The notes under the pieces were generated by a model, which was given only the letters and a program-made list of their open reading frames with translations, made no database searches and was not told the DNA's origin. From NCBI GenBank assembly GCA_025055795.1, contig JANWVV010000016.1, positions 1 through 64,000 of the forward strand: DNA of 64,000 bases, written 5' to 3'. How positions within the stretch are numbered: the stretch's first letter is position 1; each line of letters opens with the position of its first letter. Positions 35,890-45,771 of this stretch are shown here, piece by piece. The translations under genes and the position numbers were made by a program. The stretch is from Gemmataceae bacterium. Its GTDB lineage: Bacteria > Planctomycetota > Planctomycetia > Gemmatales > Gemmataceae.

Positions 35890-36645
35890 CTATCGGCGAG
35901 CGTGCAACAACTCGTCCAAAAGGTTGTTCTGAGGGTAGCTATGGCCGAGATGTTGGCGGAACCCTTCGGCATAGGGGACGCCGGCGGCGTGTCCTTGAGC
36001 GGCTGCCCAGCTCTTCATCGACTCCACCAGATTGTCCACTCCGTGATGTTTGCGGAGCCAAGCCCGCTGACTTTCATGGCAGGCCAGCATTGCTGCTTTG
36101 TCATCGATCACGGCAGAAATGTCGATCCAGAAAGCGGGCCGGATCGGCTGGCCAAAAGCATCCTTCCCTTCCAGGGGATCGCAGTAGTAGAGGTGGGGTA
36201 TGTGATCCAGCGGTGGATGGAGATGGCGGCCATAGAGAAAGTTGGGGACAGGAGCGGCAAAGGTGGCTGCCCGGACAATCTTGCTGGTCTGCTCGTGGTC
36301 CAAGTGGTAGTCATCCGGACTATGCGTGAAGACGATCTGTGGTCGGACAGCGTTGATCAAGCGGACCGTCTTTTCCAGCACGCTTTCGTTGTAAATGACC
36401 CGCAGGTCGCGTTCTTCCAGGCAATGGTAGGCGGCCCCGATCCGGCTGGCAGCCGCCTGAGCCTCACCGCGACGTATACGGGCGATCTCCTCGGGGGAAT
36501 AATCGACCGTACCGCAGTCGCCGGCAGTCATACTTGCGATGTGGATGGTCCAGCCGTGTTCACGGCGTAGACGGATCAAGGTTCCGGCACACAAAAACTC
36601 TGCGTCATCCGGGTGGGCGAGGATGGCCAGGGCCACACGGTCCAT
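35890..36645 (-). CDS. PIG-L family N-acetylglucosaminyl deacetylase-like protein
   Basis: The ATG at 36645 (251 residues) follows GGGAG by 9 bases; the TTG three codons earlier overlaps the ribosome site. Zinc-binding motifs are ILAHPDDAEF near the N-terminus (AHPDDAE) and FTHSPDDYHLDHEQ (HxxDH type) at about residues 108-121. The family removes N-acetyl or similar groups from sugars, as in GlcNAc-PI, mycothiol and bacillithiol (BshB) synthesis. A BshB-like role cannot be separated from a generic one, because no bshA or bshC is in view. It should be cytoplasmic. Confidence 0.9.
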   Translation of the reverse strand: MDRVALAILAHPDDAEFLCAGTLIRLRREHGWTIHIASMTAGDCGTVDYSPEEIARIRRGEAQAAASRIGAAYHCLEERDLRVIYNESVLEKTVRLINAVRPQIVFTHSPDDYHLDHEQTSKIVRAATFAAPVPNFLYGRHLHPPLDHIPHLYYCDPLEGKDAFGQPIRPAFWIDISAVIDDKAAMLACHESQRAWLRKHHGVDNLVESMKSWAAAQGHAAGVPYAEGFRQHLGHSYPQNNLLDELLHARR

Positions 36646-36831
36646 TCTGTGCAACTCCCTTACGAGACAGCAGTTGAAAAGAGGATGGCGTTAGGGGTAG
36701 CTGTAGCTAAACGGCAGGTTGTCTAGGTTGCTGGTGCAGCGGCTGCTCAGTGGGAGGGACGCTCGATCTCCAATCGCACAAAGCAGTTGTTCATACAGTT
36801 TCATACAGTTTGGAGCCAATCCCTACATTGC

Positions 36832-39102
36832 TTACGGATTACTTCCGGTACCGGATACTGGTGGAGTAGACCCTTCTGGGCCGGAGGGGGAGGTCGCCGG
36901 TGTCCGGTTTTTAGCTCGTTGGATACCGAAATTGACACGGACCGTTTCTTTAATGCTGTCGCGAACCCAGGGTGTCCGGGCGGGGTCGTTGGGATCGATG
37001 GGTCCGGCGAAGGGGGAGAAAAAGTTCTCGGCGACGTACCATTTGATTTCTTCACGGGCTTCGGAACGCCACTGGGGAGTGGAAGCCGGTGGGTCCTCGG
37101 CCGCTGCTTGCGGATAGGGAGGGGGGACAAACGGCACCACGGGCCGGAGCCGCTCCACCAGGTCATTGGCATTCAACTGCGATTGCCGATGAGTCTGGGG
37201 GAAGGGCAATGACAGGAAGGGAACAACTGCCCGCGCCGGTGCTACGATCTGGTTGGCCTTTTCGCGCACCCGTTCGTCGTCGGCCACAATCAGCCGTAGA
37301 TATGAAAGTTCGTATTCGTAAGTTTCCTCTTCGGTACGTTCGGACGTCTCCGAGCGGTGGAATTTAGGGTTGCTTAGCAGAACATCACGCCAGGCTAGCA
37401 GACCTCGTTCGTAGAGGCGGATGGCTTCTTCCTTGCGGCCGAGTTTGCGGGCCTCTTCCGCCTGCCAGAGCGTTTTGCGTGCCAGCATGGTAGTTCGCTG
37501 GGCTTCAGCCTGGGCCTGGGCCAGGAAGTAAGGGAAGTTGGTCACCGAACGGTTCTGCTCGTAATAGGTGAGGGCGGCTCGGGCGACAAACTCTGGACGG
37601 TTACGCCAGTCCTGGGGTATGTCGTACAAGTTCAGGCCTGGAGGCAACTTTTCGGCCAGGCGGCGATACCGCTCCAGCCGCTCTGGGGAGACTTCCAGGC
37701 CGTACTTGTAGCCATGGTCACGCCACATGTCCGCTGCTTTCCGCCAGGCTTCCAATGACCAGTCGCGTTCCGTGCCCACAATGACAGGTCGGCGATCGGC
37801 CTCCGGGAACCACCACAAGGATGGATCGTCCCGCGGATCATCAATTCGCCAGCCCTCGTTGTCGAACCAGCCTTCCTTCTGTTCCATTTCTCCCTGGTAA
37901 CTCTGGCAGCGGGGCGCGTACTGCCGGAAGATGATCAGCATCGGGGCACGGGGCACACGGTACAACAGCTGGTTATACTCTTCTGGTGTGGGGGTGCGCC
38001 AGGGCAGGGGGTTGTTTTCGGCGTCCACCGGTTGGGGCGGCAGAGGTAGGCAGGAATAGGCATACCAGGCCCGGGCCGCCTGGAAGGCTGTAAAATCGTC
38101 CCCGAGGATCAGACCGGGGTGGGCCTCTTCGTCACTGAAGCGAGGGGGCAACACCGGAAACTGCTTGTCCGGGTCGTTCAGATCGTTGGCATTTTTGTAA
38201 CGGCTGGGCACATCCTGGTTATCACGCAAAAACTGGATGATGTCCTCAGGACGTGGGCACTTGAGGGCCTCTTCCACCCGCTGGCGGCTACGTTCGTCAG
38301 CGGCGGCAACGCGTCGATCCTCCCCACGCAAACGCCGGACCAGATGCGGATACTTGCGGCAGAAACCCTCGAAGCGGACCAGGTCGACGCCACCGGTACG
38401 CGGATCGATGAACAACTGCGGATTCCGCTCTCCAGGAGGAATGCACGACAACTGGAACAAGCAGCGGAGCACTTCTACCTGATCGGACACGCCGAATTTG
38501 TTCTGGTAGGTAAAGGCCAGCCAGAAGCGGATATCGGGGGATCCCAGGCGGCGTTCGCCCTGGCTTGGATCCCGCACGGTGTGGGTATTGCGTCGCTCGC
38601 CCTCCGCTAGCAATTCGATGCCCCGGGCGATGTAGAAGTACATGTCGCCGCTGCCATGCATTTCCACCGACACGTTGTAGGAAATGTTCCACCCCTGAAA
38701 CAACCACGGGGTGATGAACCGGGGCTGCAAGCGGGTCACCTGTTGAACTCGGGTTTCCAGCTTGTGGAAGTCGTTGCGTTTCTGGGCTTCGATGGCAGAG
38801 TGCCATAAATAGGCAGTGGCAAAGCCTCGGCTCCCGGTCAGAGCCAGACGCAGGCTTTCCCCGGCCAGTTCCGGTTCGCCCTGCTCCAGTTCCCGTAAGT
38901 CGAGGGCGTAAGACTGGTTGAGAATGGTATGGCGGGCCAGCCAGTTGGCCACCTGTTGCAGACGCCCTGTCGCGGGGCGGCTCAGGTCACTGAGCGGGAC
39001 AGGTATGACCCCCCGCCAGACCATGCTCACAGTGAAAAGCACCACAATCGTGACGAAGTAAAAAATTTTCCGGAGGATCGCCGCTTGCTGCAACGCGTTC
39101 AT
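36832..39102 (-). CDS. Large membrane-anchored protein in an ABC transporter operon
   Basis: The 756-residue protein has one membrane segment near the N-terminus (about residues 11-31, KIFYFVTIVVLFTVSMVWRG), and the rest should be outside the cytoplasm. Residues 60-215 are helical and TPR-like: SLRLALTGSRGFATAYLWHSA, RLQPRFITPWLFQGWNISY, YFYIARGIELLAEGE. The middle is rich in Pro, Arg and Trp. A helical part (about 560-640, with RKTLWQAEEARKLGRKEEAI) follows, then a Pro-rich end. I recognise no named family. It starts 80 bases after the permease gene and on the same strand, so it is probably made with the ABC ATPase and permease. Confidence 0.8.
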   Translation of the reverse strand: MNALQQAAILRKIFYFVTIVVLFTVSMVWRGVIPVPLSDLSRPATGRLQQVANWLARHTILNQSYALDLRELEQGEPELAGESLRLALTGSRGFATAYLWHSAIEAQKRNDFHKLETRVQQVTRLQPRFITPWLFQGWNISYNVSVEMHGSGDMYFYIARGIELLAEGERRNTHTVRDPSQGERRLGSPDIRFWLAFTYQNKFGVSDQVEVLRCLFQLSCIPPGERNPQLFIDPRTGGVDLVRFEGFCRKYPHLVRRLRGEDRRVAAADERSRQRVEEALKCPRPEDIIQFLRDNQDVPSRYKNANDLNDPDKQFPVLPPRFSDEEAHPGLILGDDFTAFQAARAWYAYSCLPLPPQPVDAENNPLPWRTPTPEEYNQLLYRVPRAPMLIIFRQYAPRCQSYQGEMEQKEGWFDNEGWRIDDPRDDPSLWWFPEADRRPVIVGTERDWSLEAWRKAADMWRDHGYKYGLEVSPERLERYRRLAEKLPPGLNLYDIPQDWRNRPEFVARAALTYYEQNRSVTNFPYFLAQAQAEAQRTTMLARKTLWQAEEARKLGRKEEAIRLYERGLLAWRDVLLSNPKFHRSETSERTEEETYEYELSYLRLIVADDERVREKANQIVAPARAVVPFLSLPFPQTHRQSQLNANDLVERLRPVVPFVPPPYPQAAAEDPPASTPQWRSEAREEIKWYVAENFFSPFAGPIDPNDPARTPWVRDSIKETVRVNFGIQRAKNRTPATSPSGPEGSTPPVSGTGSNP

Positions 39103-39182
39103 ACTCTTCGTCCTCCCCTGTCCGTCCGGCCGATAGTCCAGAGTTGACGGCAGGAGCTATTCCGCGGCATGGTGGGGCAGGA

Positions 39183-41516
39183 TCAGGCCGCCACTTCCCG
39201 CGTTTTGATCAGATAGTACGCCAGAATACCCCACGGTAGCAGGTACCCCAGGGTCGTCAGCAGGTTCACTATCAGGTATTCGCTGCTGACATTGAACCCC
39301 TCGGCGACAAAATGGCTCCAATTGAACGACTCCATGTCCGGGATAACGTTCTGGATGCGGCGGAAAATCCAGGCACTGAAGCGATCGAACAGGGTAACGG
39401 CCCGTGAGGCCACCGATTCGCTCAACGGCGTGGTCGGCTGCTCGGCTCGCAGCAGTCGGGCCATGCTTTCGATTGGTCCGCCCCCGACGTTACGGTTGTA
39501 GGCCACATCCGCCAGATGCTCCGGGAAAAAGCCAAAGATGAAAATAACGGTGGTCGCCAGCAGGCTGAGTACCCCGCTCAGATAAGTACCGCAGGCAATG
39601 GCCACTCCGATCACGATGCACAGCCAGCACCAATAGCCGACCATGCTTTTGAGGTAATTCCAGGCAAAGGGCTGTTCGTATTCCAACAGGTACAGGTCCG
39701 GTTCGGCCATACCGAGCATCTGGCCGGGGCTTTCGCATTTGACATAAACGCTCAGGCGGGGGGCCGGACGCTCCTGACCATCTTTCCCTTTGATTAGCGG
39801 CGGCTCGTCCTGCAAAGCGTTGCGGATCAGTCCCGCCGGTATTTCCACTCCCATCACCATGTAGTCGAAGACTTCCTTGCCCCGGATTTCGAAGAATCCG
39901 AACTGTTCGGCCAGGCGATTAACTTCTTGCCAGGCAGGGGTCCCCGGCTGGGCCCCATCGGGGTTGATGCCACGGGCACGCAACTGTTCTACCGCCTTGT
40001 GGTACTCGCGTTCTTTCTGTTCATCACGCCAGTGCCATTCGCCTCCTTCGTTGGGCCGGGGCGGACGCTGTAACGCTTTGTGCGTCACGAAACGGAAGTT
40101 GACGCTGACCCCGCGGTTTTGTTCCCCTTTGGTCATGCGATAGATGTCAAAGGTGAACTCCACGGGGACGCGGTCACCCGGCACGTGGGCCAGCGAACGC
40201 GGCAACCAGTCGAAATGCCAGATGGCCCGTTGGGCCGAATACGGGTGACCCGCGATGTACCGACGGTAATCGAACTCCCGGCCGACGTTCTCACCGGTAA
40301 ATTCCTTCTTTTCCCGGCGATATTGGGCCTCCAGACTGCCAAACTCCAGCTTGCCCCGGACCGGAACACGGGCCTTGTATGTCTCCTGCCGGGCCCGTTC
40401 CGAGACGTTGGTATTCTCAATCAACACCAGGTTCACCCCGGCCAGACCTAGCAGGACCAGGCTCATCAAGGCGACATAGCCGACAAACCGTCCCAGCACC
40501 AGCTCGAAGCGTTCTATGGGTTTGGAGGCCGTCGTGTAAATGTTGAGGTTTTTGATGTCGTTGGGCAGTCCGTAAAACGAGGCCAGCAGCACGGCCGGTA
40601 CCAGCAGCAGCACCGCTAGGACGATGTTGGTGACGTCGATCAGCGCGCGGATCTCGTCCGAAGGCTTGATGTTGGCCATCCAGATGTTGCGGAAGGCATA
40701 GGGTACCAGCACCAGTAGGAAAATCCACAGCATCTGACTGCTAAGCGCTTCTTTGAAGCTGAGCTTGGCGACTGCCCAGACCGGTCCCTCGGCTTCGAAC
40801 AGCAGCAGGACGAACAAGGCCCCCACCAGCACGCCCACACCCACCAGCAACCAGCCCAGCCAGATGGCCACCAGGCGGGAAGCCTCCGCGGCATACAGGC
40901 CCGCTCCGATCAGTCCGTAAACGACCAGGCCAGCCAGCACCCACCGGGCCTGGCGAGCGGTCAGCAGGCCGGTAGCCCAGCTACGCACCGCCCGGCCATA
41001 ACGGAGTAGCGGTGTCAACCCCAGGGAAAAGTTCTTGGTCACGATTTTGCCCAAGTCACGGGCAAACGGCTCACCGATGCCTAGCAAGGCGAACAAACCT
41101 GCCAGGGTCAAAAAGATCGACTGCCAGTCGAAGTGGAGGCGAGGCGGAGGTAGCACGAAAGGCAGTCCGGCCTCCGGCACTGGCAGCGGTGGCGGGGCCA
41201 GCGGCCGGCCCCACAACGAGACCACGCCACGCCACTGCAAAATCAGCAAGCCGCCCACCACCGCATAGCCGATCAACGCCAGACTGAACATGGTCACCAT
41301 CCAGCGACTGACCGGCACACGCAACCGTTCGGACTGGGATTTGTCCGTCGGTACCGTCAGGGCATACAGCAGATAAATTGCCAGGCCGACAACGGCGAAC
41401 CCCCCGGCATCCTGGATCCACGCTTGGATCATGCCGGGAATCTGGGCAAAGCCATACGGCTCCCCCTTGTCCAGTTGCAAAATGCCCCATAGGGGCGGCA
41501 ACGTGATCGCAGCCAT
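39183..41516 (-). CDS. ABC transporter permease with very large extramembrane insert
   Basis: The 777-residue protein has about five or six hydrophobic segments in the first 360 residues (for example VVGLAIYLLYALTV, WMVTMFSLALIGYAVVGGLL, LVVYGLIGAGLYAA, GWLLVGVGVLVGALFVLLL, FVGYVALMSLVLLGLAGVNL). About 280 hydrophilic residues follow (about 365-640), then several segments at the end (WLCIVIGVAIACGTYL, LLATTVIFIFGFFP, LGYLLPWGILAYYLI). TASKPIERFELVLGRFVG is typical of ABC-2 permeases that place a cytoplasmic coupling helix near a membrane helix. The ATPase gene lies 118 bases upstream on the same strand. The insert distinguishes it from usual ABC-2 permeases. Confidence 0.82.
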   Translation of the reverse strand: MAAITLPPLWGILQLDKGEPYGFAQIPGMIQAWIQDAGGFAVVGLAIYLLYALTVPTDKSQSERLRVPVSRWMVTMFSLALIGYAVVGGLLILQWRGVVSLWGRPLAPPPLPVPEAGLPFVLPPPRLHFDWQSIFLTLAGLFALLGIGEPFARDLGKIVTKNFSLGLTPLLRYGRAVRSWATGLLTARQARWVLAGLVVYGLIGAGLYAAEASRLVAIWLGWLLVGVGVLVGALFVLLLFEAEGPVWAVAKLSFKEALSSQMLWIFLLVLVPYAFRNIWMANIKPSDEIRALIDVTNIVLAVLLLVPAVLLASFYGLPNDIKNLNIYTTASKPIERFELVLGRFVGYVALMSLVLLGLAGVNLVLIENTNVSERARQETYKARVPVRGKLEFGSLEAQYRREKKEFTGENVGREFDYRRYIAGHPYSAQRAIWHFDWLPRSLAHVPGDRVPVEFTFDIYRMTKGEQNRGVSVNFRFVTHKALQRPPRPNEGGEWHWRDEQKEREYHKAVEQLRARGINPDGAQPGTPAWQEVNRLAEQFGFFEIRGKEVFDYMVMGVEIPAGLIRNALQDEPPLIKGKDGQERPAPRLSVYVKCESPGQMLGMAEPDLYLLEYEQPFAWNYLKSMVGYWCWLCIVIGVAIACGTYLSGVLSLLATTVIFIFGFFPEHLADVAYNRNVGGGPIESMARLLRAEQPTTPLSESVASRAVTLFDRFSAWIFRRIQNVIPDMESFNWSHFVAEGFNVSSEYLIVNLLTTLGYLLPWGILAYYLIKTREVAA

Positions 41517-41634
41517 GGCCTCCCGGTATCCTTCACACGAGTCCTGCTATCCGCTCTGGCCCGTGGTTGCACCCTGTGGGTAGGGACCAACTAAGCGGAC
41601 CCACAAAAGGCTGTCCCCCATCGGAGGACTGATC

Positions 41635-42555
41635 TCACTGGGCTGAGGCGTTGCCGTCCACGCCGTTTTCCACCGGCGGCAGATAGCGGCGGCCTGGACG
41701 CGCCTTGGACTCCTCCACAATCCGTAAAAACAGATCCTCCAGCGTTGTCGTCGGGTGACCGACCGACTCCAGCGTTCCGCCATAGCGACGGAACAGTTCT
41801 TGCAGATCGGCCTTCAATTGGGGCGTTTCCTTGACGTTACTGGCTCGCACCTCCAAACGGGCTGCATCGGCCAGCAGACGCGATACCTCTCCTACCTCCT
41901 GCAGATCCCCATTGTACAAAATGGCAATCCGGTCACACACGTCCTGCACGTCATCCAGACGATGCGAACACATCAGCACCGTCTTTCCCTTCTTTTTCAG
42001 ATCCAAAATCAGGTCCTTCATCCAGCGGGTGCCGATCGGGTCCAGACCGCTGGTCGGTTCGTCCAGGATGATCAGTTCGGGATCGTTGATCAACGCCTGG
42101 GCCAGACCGATCCGCTGCCGCATCCCCTTGGAGTATTCCTTCAGGATCCGCTTTTTGTCTGCCGACAGCCCGACGATGTCGATCAATTCGGCTGCCCGCC
42201 GGCGTCGTACTTCCGGATCCAGATTGAACAACCGACCATAAAAATCCAGCGTCTCCTCAGCATTGAGAAACCGGTACAGATATGATTCTTCGGGCAGGTA
42301 GCCGATCCGTTGATTCTTTTCGACGTTCGCGGCGGGTTCTCCAAAGACAAAGGCATCGCCACTGGTGGGGAACAGTAGCCCCAGCAATAGTTTGATCGTC
42401 GTTGTCTTCCCAGAACCATTGGGCCCCAGCAGACCGAAAATCTCGCCGCGGTAGATTTTCAAGTCCAGGGCATTGAGAGCCGTTTTCTTTTTGCGTCCCC
42501 AGAAGTCGCGATAGATTTTGGTCAAACTACGGGTTTCGACAACGACCTGGGCCAT
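41635..42555 (-). CDS. ABC transporter ATP-binding protein
   Basis: The ATG at 42555 has GGGGAGAG about 5 bases upstream; a start five codons earlier is less likely. The 306-residue protein has Walker [10 protein letters not shown], a Q-loop at GYLPEES, signature [15 protein letters not shown], Walker [14 protein letters not shown] and the switch His in MCSHRLDD. The subtype is CcmA/NatA-like, as used with ABC-2 permeases. The C-terminal 80 residues form the usual regulatory extension. It is the first gene of a probable three-gene operon with the 777-residue permease and the 756-residue anchored protein. The direction is likely export. Confidence 0.94.
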   Translation of the reverse strand: MAQVVVETRSLTKIYRDFWGRKKKTALNALDLKIYRGEIFGLLGPNGSGKTTTIKLLLGLLFPTSGDAFVFGEPAANVEKNQRIGYLPEESYLYRFLNAEETLDFYGRLFNLDPEVRRRRAAELIDIVGLSADKKRILKEYSKGMRQRIGLAQALINDPELIILDEPTSGLDPIGTRWMKDLILDLKKKGKTVLMCSHRLDDVQDVCDRIAILYNGDLQEVGEVSRLLADAARLEVRASNVKETPQLKADLQELFRRYGGTLESVGHPTTTLEDLFLRIVEESKARPGRRYLPPVENGVDGNASAQ

Positions 42556-42906
42556 TATCTCTCCCCTCATCTTCCGCCTGCAGTCGCATTACTCCGAAAC
42601 TACCCTGCCGGCGATGCCAGTATGGCGTCTGTCTGCAACCAGTTCTGCTGCAGTGATATCGCTTTCCTTTACCTGTTTACGCTGGCCAGATCGGCCAGGT
42701 TCACAGAATGTGCCTAGCCCCCCATCTTCGGCAACCGATTGTAATGCTCCGGGGTCGGTTTTATGCCATCAGGCACGGGTATGCCCGACCGCAAGGGGTT
42801 GGGCCTGACCGTAATGCTCAATTAGCCCAGGAAGGAACATGCACGCAAGAAGTGATCCGTCGGAGCCTGTGATTCTGATATATCTTTTGTTCAGTGAATA
42901 ATAGTG
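42556..42906. other. Region upstream of the ABC operon
   Basis: The operon promoter should lie here, after the end of the P-type ATPase gene on the same strand. I see no gene, tRNA or clear hairpin. Confidence 0.5.
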
Positions 42907-45771
42907 TTAAGTCGGTTGTGGCAGAGTCGGCTGGGGGGTCCAGACGGGTCCGAAAAACCAAGGGCCGACGAAGGCCTTTTCCAGTTCGATCAAGGCATAA
43001 ACGAGCAAGCCATACAGGATAATCAACGCCCAGACATCAGCGGTAAGTGGTCCAAGATGGAACAAGGTATTCAAGGGGGCCAGGTGGGTCAGCAGGAGCT
43101 GGCACAACGCCATGGTGGCCGCCCCCCACCAGACCCAGGCGTTGCTGAACAGGCCCACGTGCAACATCGAGTGAGTCAGACAACGACAGTTGAACAGATA
43201 AAACAGTTGGACAAATACGACCATGTTAACAGCGGCCGCACGAGCCACCTCTGGCGGCACTTGCCGCACGCCCAATAGCCACTGGTAAATGGCAAACACT
43301 CCTGCCAGGATCAGAAGGCTGACGAATAAGGTACGCATGATCAGGGGACGGTTCAGGAGTGGGGCATGGGGATGGCGTGGCGGCCGACGCATAATGTTGG
43401 GTTCTTTGGCTTCGAAAACCAGCATCAGGCCTAACAACAGGGCTGTGGACATGTTGATCCATAAGACCTGGATGGGCAGCACCGGTAGGGAAGTGCCCGC
43501 CAGAATGGCTACCATCAGTATCAGCGCCTGGCCGGCATTGGTAGGCAGGGTCCAGACGATGAATTTGACCAGGTTGTCGAAGACGCCGCGGCCTTCCTCG
43601 ATGGCGGCCTCGATCGTGGCGAAGTTGTCGTCGGTCAGGATCATGTCAGCGGCTTCGCGGGCCGCATCCGTACCGGACAGTCCCATGGCAATGCCGATGT
43701 CGGCTTGTTTGAGGGCAGGGGCATCGTTGACGCCATCGCCGGTCATGGCCACGATGTGTCCACGGCTTTGGAGTGCCCGTACCAGCCGCAGTTTCTGTTC
43801 GGGAGCGGTGCGGGCAAAAACGGCTACCTCTTCGGCCAGTTCCGGCAGGGCCGTGTCGCTGGTCTGTTCCAGTTGTTTGCCGGTGACGGCTCGCAAGCGG
43901 CCGCTGTCGGCGTCACGCGCTCCTTGTAATCCTAGTTGTTCCGCGATAGCGGCCGCTGTCAGAGCGTGATCGCCGGTAATCATCTTGACCCGGATACCGG
44001 CTTGCTGAGCTAGCCGGACGGCTTCGATCGCCTCGGGCCGAGGCGGGTCGATCATGGCAAACATGCCAACGAAGGTCAGTCCTTGCTGGACCTCGCCATG
44101 GTTGAGTTCGGCCAGATCCGGTGGCACCAGTTTACGGGCTACGGCCAGCAGGCGTAATCCTTGGGCGCTCCAGGCCGCGGCCTGACGGAGGATGGCTTCG
44201 CGGTCCACTGGCCGCGGATGCCCTTGGCGGTCCCACATGTCCTGACAATGCTCCAGAACGCGTTCCACCGATCCCTTCAGGTAAACGATCCGGTGACGAT
44301 CAGGCCCGGTGTCGTGCAACGTGGCCATGTATTGCCGCTCTGATTCGAAGGGCAATACGTCCAGTCGTGGCAATTCTTCCTGAAGGACGTGCTGATCCAG
44401 GCCGGCTTTGCGAGCGACCACTATCAGGGCCGCCTCGGTGGGATCTCCCTGAATCTGGCCTTCCAGCAGGACGGCCTCGTTACACAGCATGCCGGCACGC
44501 AGACATTCCAGCAAGGCCACCCGTCCGTGCAAATCGTCGATGGTCAACGGTGCCGCCTCGGAACCGGTATCCCCTTGGCCACAGGCATCCGGCAGTGGAC
44601 GGATTTCGCCTTTAGGCTCGTAGCCGACACCACTGACACTGAAGCATTCCCCGCCGGCTTGCAGCAAGGTGACGGTCATCTGGTTTTGGGTCAGTGTGCC
44701 CGTTTTGTCCGAGCAGATAACGGTGGTACTGCCCAGGGTTTCTACGGCCGGCAACTTACGGATGACGGCCCGACGGGCCGCCATGCGCGACACCCCGATG
44801 GCCAGCATGATGGTAACGGCGGCCGGCAACCCCTCCGGGATAGCTGCCACCGCCAGGGCTACCGAGGCCAGGAACACCTCGCCGGCTTCCAGGCCGCGTA
44901 ATACCCCTACGCCGAAATTGACGGCGGCCAGTCCTAAAATCACCACCAGCAGCACCCGGCTGAAATGGGCGATCCGACGGGTCAGCGGCGTGCTGATCTC
45001 GTGCACTTCGGCCACAGCCTCAGCGATGCGGCCCACCTCGGTCCGGTCGCCAATGGCCACCACGACCCCTATTCCCTGACCGTATGTCACCAGCGAACTG
45101 GCAAAGGCCATGTTGTCCCGATCCGCCAGCACTGTGTCGGCTGGCAATGGTGCGGTGTGCTTATCAACCGGTGTGGATTCGCCCGTCAGAGCGGCCTCCG
45201 CGGTTCGCAACTCGCGGACTCGCACCAGTCGCAGGTCCGCCGGCACCCGGTCGCCACTGTGCAGCAGCACCACGTCGCCGGGAACCAGCTCGCTTGCTGC
45301 CAACCGGACCTTGCGACCGTCACGCAGTACCGTCGCCTGCGTGGGTAAGGCACGAGCCAGGGCCTCGATCGCTCGTGTCGCTCGATACTCCTGCACAAAA
45401 CCGACAATCGCATTGACCAGGACCACCCCGAAGATGACTGCGGCATCCAGATACTCGCCCAAGGCCATGGTGACCAGGGTCGACACCAGCAAAATGTAAA
45501 TCAGCGGCTGGTGGAACTGCAGTAGGAAGGTCCACACAGGGCCACGGCCCTGTCGCCGCGTCAACTCATTGGCTCCGTATTGACGCCGCCGTCGTTCCAC
45601 TTCGACCGACGACAGCCCTTTTTCCAGATCCGTTTGCAGGATCCGCGTCACCTCAGCGACATCCAGCGTGTGCCATTGTGGCACCTCTGGGCGGACTGCC
45701 GACACCCGGCTGGCGTCCCCGCCGGACACCGCCATTACCCCCGCTGACCCCGGATTCCCACCATGTTCCAT
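42907..45771 (-). CDS. CtpF-like cation-transporting P-type ATPase
   Basis: The 954-residue protein is a P2-type ATPase. It has an N-terminal cation-ATPase domain with GLSSVEVERRRRQYGANEL, TGESTPVDKHTAPL (actuator), AIPEGLPAAVTIMLAIGVSR (M4), CSDKTGTLTQNQMTV with the phosphorylated Asp at about residue 355, MITGDHALTAAAIA and MTGDGVNDAPALKQADIGIAMG. M6 reads VLWINMSTALLLGLMLVFE, where Ca2+ pumps of the SERCA type have an Asp after the Thr; Ala stands there. That pattern, and the following IMRRPPRHPHAPLL, fits the bacterial CtpF-like group. The transported ion is unsettled. ATG at 45771 has weak ribosome support; the ATG at 45735 is an alternative. Confidence 0.9.
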   Translation of the reverse strand: MEHGGNPGSAGVMAVSGGDASRVSAVRPEVPQWHTLDVAEVTRILQTDLEKGLSSVEVERRRRQYGANELTRRQGRGPVWTFLLQFHQPLIYILLVSTLVTMALGEYLDAAVIFGVVLVNAIVGFVQEYRATRAIEALARALPTQATVLRDGRKVRLAASELVPGDVVLLHSGDRVPADLRLVRVRELRTAEAALTGESTPVDKHTAPLPADTVLADRDNMAFASSLVTYGQGIGVVVAIGDRTEVGRIAEAVAEVHEISTPLTRRIAHFSRVLLVVILGLAAVNFGVGVLRGLEAGEVFLASVALAVAAIPEGLPAAVTIMLAIGVSRMAARRAVIRKLPAVETLGSTTVICSDKTGTLTQNQMTVTLLQAGGECFSVSGVGYEPKGEIRPLPDACGQGDTGSEAAPLTIDDLHGRVALLECLRAGMLCNEAVLLEGQIQGDPTEAALIVVARKAGLDQHVLQEELPRLDVLPFESERQYMATLHDTGPDRHRIVYLKGSVERVLEHCQDMWDRQGHPRPVDREAILRQAAAWSAQGLRLLAVARKLVPPDLAELNHGEVQQGLTFVGMFAMIDPPRPEAIEAVRLAQQAGIRVKMITGDHALTAAAIAEQLGLQGARDADSGRLRAVTGKQLEQTSDTALPELAEEVAVFARTAPEQKLRLVRALQSRGHIVAMTGDGVNDAPALKQADIGIAMGLSGTDAAREAADMILTDDNFATIEAAIEEGRGVFDNLVKFIVWTLPTNAGQALILMVAILAGTSLPVLPIQVLWINMSTALLLGLMLVFEAKEPNIMRRPPRHPHAPLLNRPLIMRTLFVSLLILAGVFAIYQWLLGVRQVPPEVARAAAVNMVVFVQLFYLFNCRCLTHSMLHVGLFSNAWVWWGAATMALCQLLLTHLAPLNTLFHLGPLTADVWALIILYGLLVYALIELEKAFVGPWFFGPVWTPQPTLPQPT

